In this document: piece after piece, positions 57,901-64,000 of the stretch
How the letters are laid out: each line of letters opens with the position of its first letter
How positions within the stretch are numbered: the first letter of the stretch is position 1
NCBI GenBank assembly: GCA_933207985.1
Contig: OW240912.1
Span: forward strand, 363,190,212-363,254,211
Reading direction: 5' to 3'
DNA length: 64,000 nt
From: Pelobates cultripes
Taxonomy: Eukaryota > Chordata > Amphibia > Anura > Pelobatidae
Notes under the pieces: generated by a model
Told to the model about the DNA's origin: nothing
The model's input: only the letters and a program-made list of their open reading frames with translations
Databases searched by the model: none
Translations under genes and position numbers: made by a program

Positions 57901-60900
57901 ATCTGACAACCTCTAGAAGTGCTTCCCGGGTCACATTAATGCTCCCCATAGGGATGTATTGATTCAATGCATCTCTGAGGAGAAGTTGATTGCGCAGCAT
58001 GGTGTTTTGCCGCACATGCGCAGTGGTCTGCCAATGTTTTTCTATGGAGAAGCATTGGATTGGCTGAGATCATCTAAATTGATGATCTCAGCCATGGAAG
58101 TGAGGCCAGCCACGGTGTCACCAGCACGGTGTTGGAAAAGGGGTGAGTAAAAACACATTTACCTTGTTGTTTTGTTTTTATTTTATTTTTTGTGGGCAGG
58201 TCACCCAAACAAACACTCACTGACAGACACACTGATTTGATACGCACACCAACTAACAGACACACACACACTCACTGACATACACACACACACACACATA
58301 TACTCACTCACTGACATACACACAAATATACTTACTCACTCACTGACATACACACACATATACTCACTCACTGACATACACACACACACATATACTCACT
58401 CACTCACTGACATACACACACACATACTCACTCCCTGACATACACACTCACTTGCAAATCATAACTTTTATAATTTTAAATCCACCCAGCCTCCCTACCT
58501 TTGAGAAAGCTGGAGTGGATTAGCTTTTCCTGGGGATCCAGTGGGGCTGCTGTGATCTCCCTCATGCGCCCTCCGGTGATGCGGGGCCGGAATGACGTCA
58601 CTGGAGGGCGTGTGAGAGAGCAGAACAGGGAGATTACATTACTCCCTCACAGCCACACTCATTCAGACGCCCGCTGCCTGCCTCCCTCCCTCCCTCCGCT
58701 CTCAATGAGCAGACCACCTGCCTGCCTGTTAGCCTCAACCCTTCGTGAGCTGATCCAACGCCTGGGATTTGTCGAGCCCTGCCTTAACCAATTAAATATT
58801 GAATGTTATAAATGATATATTTCTTGCTCTAGTAGATGTTTATAAGTTAAAGTGAATCTGTACTCATCCATGATGGCATCAATCATTTTGGTGGACACGT
58901 GCTGACCAAGGTTCATAGGAGTGTACACAACACAAGAGATACTTATTGTCTACCCTGCTCTACTGGGAGCTGTGTAAAAACAAAAAAAAAACCAAACAGA
59001 ATTGAATTGGATGCTGGAATGTATCCATAGTTTCGTGCAGTGCCATAAATCAATCTTGCAGAAGTGGTTTAACCAATGGTTCACGTGTCAATAGCCCAGG
59101 TTTTATAGATATCCTTGTTTATGGACCATTGGTGATAATGTTGGAGGAGCGCAGATGTAAATACTGCACTAAAAACAAGCTAGTGATGACCACAGTGCTA
59201 ACAGTCTTTTTTGTTTGTTTTTTTTGTCCAACCCCCGTGCCTCCCTCCTCTCCACGCAATCCCCTGTACTTATTTTATTCTATATCCCTGTACTTATTAT
59301 ATTCTATATTGCACAGATAACTGTAGGTTGTGAGTAAACATGCTCAAAGTAGTTTGTTTACAAACTGGTTGTGTCTGATGAAGGGAAAACACAAATCCCT
59401 TTGGGAATTTAACCCAGATGATGGAAAAGACCTGCTGTACATAGGTAAATTGGCTGTTAGATTTCCCTGAGCTTTATAGATAGGAGCAGCTGTGAACACT
59501 GAGTAAAAATATTTATTTTTAATGTTTTCCTTTTAGTTTTGATTACTGGAAAGTTCAGACCCCTTTGTGTGTTTTTAAAAGGAAAACAAAAATAAACCCG
59601 TATAAATCCTAAATGAAATCCAGCGTCTACCATGGTGAGATACTCGTGATAATCTCAGATTCCACCAGAGGCTTCTCAGAGAGGCATTGTGGACCTAAAT
59701 GCAGTCGTCGTCCTCCACAATAAAGAGCCTTTTGTACTGGTCTACTGTATGTATGTAGTCTTACAAAATGTTGTAATTCCTGTCCACTACGTGTTTATGG
59801 GAAATGTATCTGAGCCCTCAGCCACAGTTCCATTCATCAGATTTGACCTGCTAAATGAGTGAATAGCAACCTTAATATAGCTCAGATCAGTTTATTTACA
59901 GACCCAATTTGTTTCAGTCACCCATTTGATGGTATGTGCATGCAGCTGCAACTGGGAGTCTATCTATGGAGCAGACGACTTGCTGTTTTTAAACAGCGCA
60001 CATATTTATATAGCCAAAGAAGAAATAGTTTCCTAATCAGAGGTCTGACAGAAAGTGGCAGGCTTATATGTGTACTTTTGGCAAACCACTTCAGTTATAT
60101 GCAGCTATATATGACAGGGACTGGGTAGCTCTCTGTACCATTATCTATGTAAGGAATATGTTACCATGGCCAAACTACACAGATAATACAAATAAGGGAG
60201 ACTGCAAAAGGGGGAAACCAGGACCACAGTCTAATACTTTTAAAGGGACACTATAGTCATCTGAACAACTTTAGCTTAATGAAGCAGTTTTGTTGTATAG
60301 AACATGTCCCTGCAGCCTCACTGCTCAATCCTCTGCCATTTAGGAGTGAAATCCATTTGTTTATGAACCCTAGTCACACCTCCCTGCATGTGACTTGCAC
60401 AGCCTTCCATAAACACTTCCTGTAAAGAGAGCCCTATTTAGGCTTTCTTTATTGCAAGTTCTGTTTAATTAAGATTTTCTTATCCCCTGCTATGTTAATA
60501 GCTTGCTAGACCCTGCAAGAGCCTCCTGTATGTGATTAAAGTTCAATTTAGAGATTGAGATACAATTATTTAAGGTAAATTACATCTGTTTGAAAGTGAA
60601 ACCAGTTTTTTTTTCAGGCAGGCTCTGTCAATCATAGCCAGGGGAGGTGTGGCTAGGGCTGCATAAACAGAAACAAAGTGATTTAACTCCTATATGACAG
60701 TGAAATTGCAGGGGAATGATCTATACACTAAAACTACTTTATTTAGCTAAAGTAATTTGGGTGACTATAGTGTTCCTTTAATTGCTGAGTGACTTCCTAT
60801 TTACTTGAGAGCTACCTGCAGACGCTGCAATTATTGACGTTTTGCAGCAAACGCAGTACACTTTATTTTTAAGTTTGTGGTTTCTGTATATTTTTAATAA

Positions 60901-62806
60901 AGCTGGAAAAAAGAGTGGATAATTGCATCCTGGAGTATCGCTAAAAGACTGACAAGCTAAAATGCAGGGACAATGAGTATTTATAAATTAACTTGTGCAT
61001 ACAGATAGCAGTCGCTAATAAAGTGGGGGATACAAGGTCAGAAAGTGTATAGACGAACACTACTATGTTCTCACATTGATTAATGTAGTATAAGGCTAAT
61101 AAGTAGGTGGCTGCATGTCAATAATTGTAGTAATGAAGGGATGTACAGCTCCTACTAATCAGGTGGCTGCATGTCAATCATTGTAGTAGTGAAGGGATGG
61201 CCCACTAACCAGTACCACTGTTTTTTTTTTTTTTTGCCAGCGGCAAAGAGGTGTAAGCTAAAATCTTAATTTACGAATACAGTTTTATCAAGGTGTTCTA
61301 TGAAATTGCATGGCACCATAGTCCTTCCCCAGAAAATAAAAACCAGGTCTTATATTAATCCCCCCGGGGAAACCGGGTAGTATACACTTTCTCCGTTAAC
61401 ATCAAGCTTGTGTTTTTTGTTCGTTGTTCCCCGGTTGGGATCCATCAGTATATTGCAATGTAAGTTTTACTTTGTCAGAAAGCAAACGGCTTAACTACAA
61501 ATCAAGCAGAATTCATGACTTTGTATGCATCGATATTTTGGAGAGAATATGGAGAACACTGGAGGAGCAAGGGGGAGAAAAACAGTAGGCTCACAGAGCA
61601 AACAAAATCCAATTCGTAAAACAACCCTTAACCTAACCTACATATTGAACCTAACATGTTGGTGTCTGTATTGCTCTTTTAATGCTTTATTCTTCTTGCT
61701 CACCTGTTAGTGAGACAATTACTGAACTTAACTGGGATCTAACTGAAATAATTATATTTGATTAAAAGTGTTATCACAGTGCTAGCAAACTAACATTAGT
61801 GTTTCGTTGTTTTTTTTAGGATTTTCTTATAATGTTTATTCACCATTTGGCCACAGTTGGCCTCATCTCCTTTTCTTATGTCAATAATATGGTGCGTGTT
61901 GGTACACTGGTCATGTGCCTGCATGATGCCTCAGATTTCTTGTTAGAGGTGAGTCCGCTTCCCATTACAGCCATTTACAAAAAACACAGTTTGAATTTCA
62001 CTATTTACTTTTCCTTTTTGTTTCCCCAGTATGTATTGTCTTGTGCTATCATGACTTTGTACTCCATTCTCTACATCTATTCTTTGAACGTTTGTGTTTT
62101 GTTCTTTCAGTGCGCTTTTTGTTTCAATGTAAACCATTTAACCTAGAGACATAACTGTAGAACAAAGTGCTTTGGGAACAGAAATAATTATAAAGCAGTT
62201 ATCACGGAATGCTGATGTCTAATTATCTGTATAAAGTGTCCAATATGGGCCTTTTAATGGTAGTTTCCCTATTTGCAGCATTACTGAAATAATATATGCA
62301 AGCACTTGCTAAATCTCCCAGGTCCAAACTGCTGCACCCTTTCACTGCTTTCTGTAATTACTTTTACTGTGAATATGGCTTTCTTTCTAAAGACTTTGTT
62401 TTTTTGTTTTTTTCCCTTTTAATACTCATGTTTTTTTAAAGGCTGCAAAACTGACAAATTATGCAAAGTACCAGCGGATGTGTGATGCATTCTTCATGTT
62501 CTTTGCAATGGTGTTTGTTACCACACGGCTTGTCATTTATCCATTATGGTAAGACACACTAAAATGTTTCAGCACTTTGTACTTGATGTGTATATTTTCA
62601 CATATTTGTTTTGATACTGCCTGTTACAAGAGATCTTTTTTGGTTTTAGGATCTTGAACACAACGTTGCTTGAGAGCTGGGAACTTATAGGACCATATCC
62701 CTCGTGGTGGCTGTTCAATGGTCTTCTTCTGGTTTTGCAAGTTCTTCATGTTATCTGGTCTTACCTCATCATCCGTATTGCATACAAGGCCATAATGCGG
62801 GGCAAG
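42828..62806 (+). CDS. cers5: Ceramide synthase 5, partial (seven internal exons)
   Basis: Encodes an ER-membrane ceramide synthase, which N-acylates sphingoid bases with fatty acyl-CoA. Exons at 42828-42958, 47133-47190, 49295-49345, 51266-51358, 61820-61948, 62442-62548 and 62650-62806 join to 726 nt, 242 codons, with no stop; all have AG/GT borders and compatible phases. Order: homeobox-like region ending [14 protein letters not shown]; a membrane span ([12 protein letters not shown]); then the TLC domain with [26 protein letters not shown], the Lag1 motif from FIHHL to CLHDASD holding the conserved His residues, and [22 protein letters not shown] and GLISFSY favour CERS5 over CERS6. Missing: exons for the N-terminal ~95 residues and the final acidic-tail exon. 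Introns range from 101 bp to 10.5 kb. Confidence 0.93.
43376..44880. mobile_element. Inverted-repeat element in intron after the homeobox-like exon
   Basis: The left end (ACCTCGTCACGGTGCTTGGAGGGGCC) and the inverse of the right end (ACCTCGCCACTGGTTTTTGGAGGGGCC) are similar terminal inverted repeats. An inner inverted pair, CTTCTCTGGAACTGTTTTGG at about 43889-43908 and its inverse at 44428-44447, makes the element foldback-like. GTTCG-rich stretches flank each arm. No transposase was recognised; the class is unknown. Confidence 0.6.
44881..47132. other. Intron sequence; one possible small MITE
   Basis: No further exon. 45524-45845 lies between TTAA sites (45520-45523, 45846-45849), with ends AGGACCACTCCGCACTTA and the inverse of AGGGAGCGTTAGGAA. 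It could be a small MITE with weak end similarity. Confidence 0.45.
47133..47190 (+). CDS. cers5: cers5 exon: [19 protein letters not shown]
   Basis: 58 bp; the first G completes Met, then 19 codons forming a membrane span. Acceptor TATCTCTAG, donor GTAAGT. Confidence 0.96.
47619..47849 (+). repeat. tRNA-derived SINE
   Basis: The head is tRNA-like (GACCAGTTAGAGCATTAG as a degenerate A box, GGTTCGAATCC at 47665-47675 as the B box). The body contains AGCTTGTTTGAGCAGAGC, and the tail AAAGCGCTGTGAAATAGG then ATATAAATAATA. Same family as the fragment at 56731. Confidence 0.85.
49295..49345 (+). CDS. cers5: cers5 exon: [17 protein letters not shown]
   Basis: 51 bp, 17 codons, phase 0 at both ends. 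Acceptor TCTTTGCAG, donor GTAGTG (weaker). Confidence 0.96.
49346..51265. other. Intron sequence, no gene recognised
   Basis: AT-rich intron between the PWFWD exon and the TLC-start exon; no element boundaries were defined. Confidence 0.5.
51266..51358 (+). CDS. cers5: cers5 exon: start of the TLC membrane core
   Basis: 93 bp, 31 codons, [18 protein letters not shown] then [13 protein letters not shown]. Acceptor ATTTTCAG, donor GTAAGG. Confidence 0.96.
51359..53493. other. Intron sequence, no gene recognised
   Basis: Left part of the 10.5-kb intron, AT-rich with scattered homopolymers. Confidence 0.5.
53498..54054. mobile_element. TTAA-flanked MITE, AGG(G/A)ACACTATAGTCA family, copy 1
   Basis: TTAA at 53494-53497 and 54055-54058. 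Ends are AGGAACACTATAGTCACC and the inverse of AGGGACACTAGTCACC. The whole 557 bp folds on itself: AGGAGTTAAATCACTTTG on the left pairs with AGTGATTTAACTTCT on the right. It is closely related to 60244-60777. Confidence 0.85.
54805..54959. repeat. Foldback repeat, ~62-bp arms
   Basis: GTCCAGGCACTCAAGTAG at 54805 and AGCAGAGCAGCAGCTTTTTG at 54826 are mirrored by the inverse on the right (54897-54959), around ACCCGGTTGGGT at about 54881-54892. Both arms carry GGGGCAAACACACAGCAA. Confidence 0.85.
54960..56720. other. Intron sequence, no gene recognised
   Basis: AT-rich with T runs at about 56060 and 56185; no exon or element ends were found. Confidence 0.5.
56731..56868 (+). repeat. tRNA-type SINE, 5'-truncated
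   Basis: GAATGCAGGCTTGTTTGAGC, then CAGCACTGTGGAATTTGTTG and GCACTTTATAAAAAAATTG match the body and tail of the SINE at 47619. The tRNA head is missing. Confidence 0.8.
57305..58190. mobile_element. TTAA MITE, outer copy interrupted by another MITE
   Basis: Starts after TTAA (57301-57304) with AGGGACACTATAGTTAAC. It is interrupted at 57337-57784 and continues TGTAGTTGTTCTGAAGTCTA. The right end is not found; it merges into the CA array, so 58190 is approximate. Confidence 0.6.
57341..57780. mobile_element. TTAA-flanked MITE, AGGACCACTATAG family, copy 4
   Basis: TTAA at 57337-57340 and 57781-57784, ends AGGACCACTCTAGGCACC and the inverse of AGGACCACTATAGTGCC. Opposite orientation to the copies at 31883 and 34190. 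Confidence 0.88.
58205..58450 (+). repeat. CA-rich array with ACTCACTGACATACACA units
   Basis: Repeats of CACTGACATACACACACA and TATACTCACTCACTGA form a ~32-bp higher-order pattern. Confidence 0.92.
58481..58640 (+). repeat. Shared hairpin cassette, copy 3
   Basis: TCCACCCAGCCTCCCTACCT, then CCTGGGGATCCAGTGGGG, then a hairpin with arms CGCCCTCCGGTGA (58567-58579) and TCACTGGAGGGCG (58598-58610) around CCGGAATGACG. Confidence 0.78.
58790..60239. other. Intron sequence, no gene recognised
   Basis: Unique AT-rich intron. Confidence 0.5.
60244..60777. mobile_element. TTAA-flanked MITE, AGG(G/A)ACACTATAGTCA family, copy 2
   Basis: TTAA at 60240-60243 and 60778-60781. Ends are AGGGACACTATAGTCATC and the inverse of AGGAACACTATAGTCACC. 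Same interior as 53498-54054, including the GTGTGGCTAGGGCTG block, in the same self-complementary layout. Confidence 0.88.
60782..61819. other. Intron sequence, ends at a cers5 acceptor
   Basis: No gene. A local duplication of AGGTGGCTGCATGTCAAT occurs at 61104 and 61160. Confidence 0.55.
61820..61948 (+). CDS. cers5: cers5 exon: Lag1 catalytic motif
   Basis: 129 bp, 43 codons. Contains [18 protein letters not shown] and [17 protein letters not shown], with the conserved HH and HD of the catalytic motif. Acceptor TTTTTTTAG, donor GTGAGT. Confidence 0.97.
62442..62548 (+). CDS. cers5: cers5 exon: [15 protein letters not shown]...
   Basis: 107 bp; 35 codons plus TG of a Trp codon. The 493-bp upstream intron ends TTTTTTTAAAG; donor GTAAGA. 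Confidence 0.95.
62650..62806 (+). CDS. cers5: cers5 exon: last membrane spans
   Basis: 157 bp; G completes Trp, then 52 codons from [17 protein letters not shown] to [13 protein letters not shown]. Acceptor GGTTTTAG; donor GTACGC. The following exon is outside the window. Confidence 0.96.
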
Positions 62807-64000
62807 GTACGCTTTCTGGAGATGTTATGTATACATTCTGTGGATTTACCACAAGCTATGTGTAATAATGGGATTGAGTCTGACTGCTGGTCTTTCCTTC
62901 GATTTTTCTATTGGGTTATACTATGGCTTTTTCTTTTCTGACCCAAGTGAACTTGTTGAGGTAGGACTTTCAATGTCTTTGCACTCTGCACCTCACTTTC
63001 TCTCCCTCCTTTTCTCTGTGTCAGGTTGGAACTGGAAAATATCACCCTTTGCCTGTAAGTGTTTATCTGTGCTGCTTCCATCATTATGAACATCTTCCTT
63101 CTTGGTGCCCTTTCACCACTTGCATGTTCATTACCTTCATACGCTCAAATTCATCAATGCAGATAATACACCGTAATGGGTGGCCACCAAGGTTCCATAA
63201 AGGTTATTGTGATGTTTGAGACGTGCATCGCTGATGAATCTGGGCCTTTGACGCCATATGCTCTTTTATGCCTGATCTGCTCTAATGTTTGCGTACATAT
63301 TCAAACCTGGCATCACACAACAGCCTTTCCCTTTTGAGGTGCTAAAAAATGTTCATTTGCCAACATCTCTGCTAGTAACCCTGTGGCATGGGGGAACCAT
63401 TTTGGTCCTTTAATGACACTATGTAATAAGGTAGATCACTGGTACAGACTGCTGAATATGTGCTTTGCTATGAGCCATTTTAGTGCAATAAAGGCCAAGG
63501 TATGCTGTTGGGAAATATATAAGAAAATCTCTGTTCTGAACAGTAGAAAGCCATGTGTTCTAGAGCTGATTTCACATTTATAGCTATCCCATATTTTGTG
63601 CGGGATCCAGTGCCTTTTGCTGCATGGATGAATACAAAATATGAAAGAAAGCCAATGTTTGTACAATATCACAGGGGGTCAGGTGACTAGCTTTTTCCAT
63701 ATATCACCAGTTCTCTTTTACAGGAATTGTTTGTATTACTTTTAAAAAAATAAAAAAATTTGCAAAAGAGAAATGTGTGATATGGTTTAACCAAAAGCTC
63801 TAATCGATAGAACCGTGAACAATCTGGAAGAGTTGGGATAGAACCCATCTTGCTTTATTATGGTCATCTGAACTTGGGTTTCCAAGATATCTGATGATAT
63901 TGGATATGTATTCTAAAATTTGAAGTATTTGGTGTATATCTGTTTCTAATCAGCAGCATTTCTTGCCTTGGGCACACATGCACTGTGCATCCCATTTTCT
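62807..64000. other. cers5: Start of the last intron of cers5; no exon found
   Basis: The acidic C-terminal exon (beginning VSKDDRSD in vertebrate CERS5/6) was looked for and not seen, so it should lie beyond 64000. Confidence 0.6.

Larger units (their letters stand above)
57205..58781. mobile_element. hAT-like element carrying nested MITEs and the hairpin cassette
   Basis: Ends are CAGGGCTTGACAAATTTGC and the inverse of CAGGGCTCGACAAATCCC. A perfect 8-bp duplication, CCTTAACC, lies at 57197-57204 and 58782-58789. No transposase. The interior holds a TTAA MITE that itself carries a second MITE, then a CA array and the shared cassette. Confidence 0.88.

Noticed and set aside
62654..62941. Frame continuing past the GK codons at 62806 for 45 more residues
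   Set aside because: A GTACGC donor at 62807 coincides with the conserved exon end. The extension is intron read-through, though an intron-retention isoform cannot be excluded.
63013..63060. Possible alternative exon after CTGTGTCAG at about 63024
   Set aside because: The acceptor-like site has no coding similarity to the CERS tail and no clear donor.

Overview
The window is vertebrate nuclear DNA, most likely from an anuran amphibian. It shows small exons with consensus splice sites, long introns, low gene density and a repeat load made of LINEs, DNA transposons, MITEs, a Ty3/gypsy element and a DIRS-type tyrosine-recombinase element. The mix of L1-like ORF1, CR1-like LINE, TTAA-flanked MITEs and tRNA-type SINEs fits frogs. 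The genus cannot be fixed from the sequence alone.

One protein-coding gene is certain: a ceramide synthase on the + strand, best matched to cers5. Seven internal exons lie between 42828 and 62806 and give 242 codons in uninterrupted frame: the homeobox-like region and nearly all of the TLC catalytic domain. The exons for the N terminus (first membrane span) and the final acidic-tail exon were not found. A CpG-containing stretch at 32430-32593 has promoter motifs and a possible splice donor and could be an upstream first exon, but nothing links it to cers5 except strand.

The left half (1-32 kb) is a transposon graveyard. 586-2778 is a minus-strand retroelement with a 14-bp target duplication. 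3987-5566 is a decayed Tc1-like element with DD37E spacing. 5917-6397 is a TA-flanked MITE. 6400-9373 is a Tc1-like fossil split by an ORF1-only L1-like element (6945-8861) with an open ORF1 and an 18-bp duplication. 11.7-24.6 kb is a nested stack: a DIRS/Ngaro-type element, split by a CR1-like LINE, split by a hAT-like element (TTTCCCAC duplication), split by a 5.39-kb Ty3/gypsy chromovirus (GGGAT duplication). The gypsy element preserves a self-priming primer site, a canonical -1 slippery heptamer and near-identical LTRs, but has a broken gag and a lysine in place of the integrase catalytic glutamate. 27924-31651 is a TTAA-flanked piggyBac-like element carrying a 388-bp tandem repeat.

The right half (32-64 kb) holds the cers5 exons spread through introns seeded with TTAA-flanked MITEs, 58-72-bp miniature piggyBac-like elements, two SINEs, a foldback repeat and hAT-like elements. 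Three hAT-like elements with different terminal repeats (13084, 37342, 57205) carry the same internal cassette: a CA microsatellite, a conserved CCACCCAGCC block, then a GC-rich hairpin centred on a TGACGTCA-like palindrome. This shared cassette is the most unusual observation. A 100-base N gap at 34402-34501 cuts one MITE.
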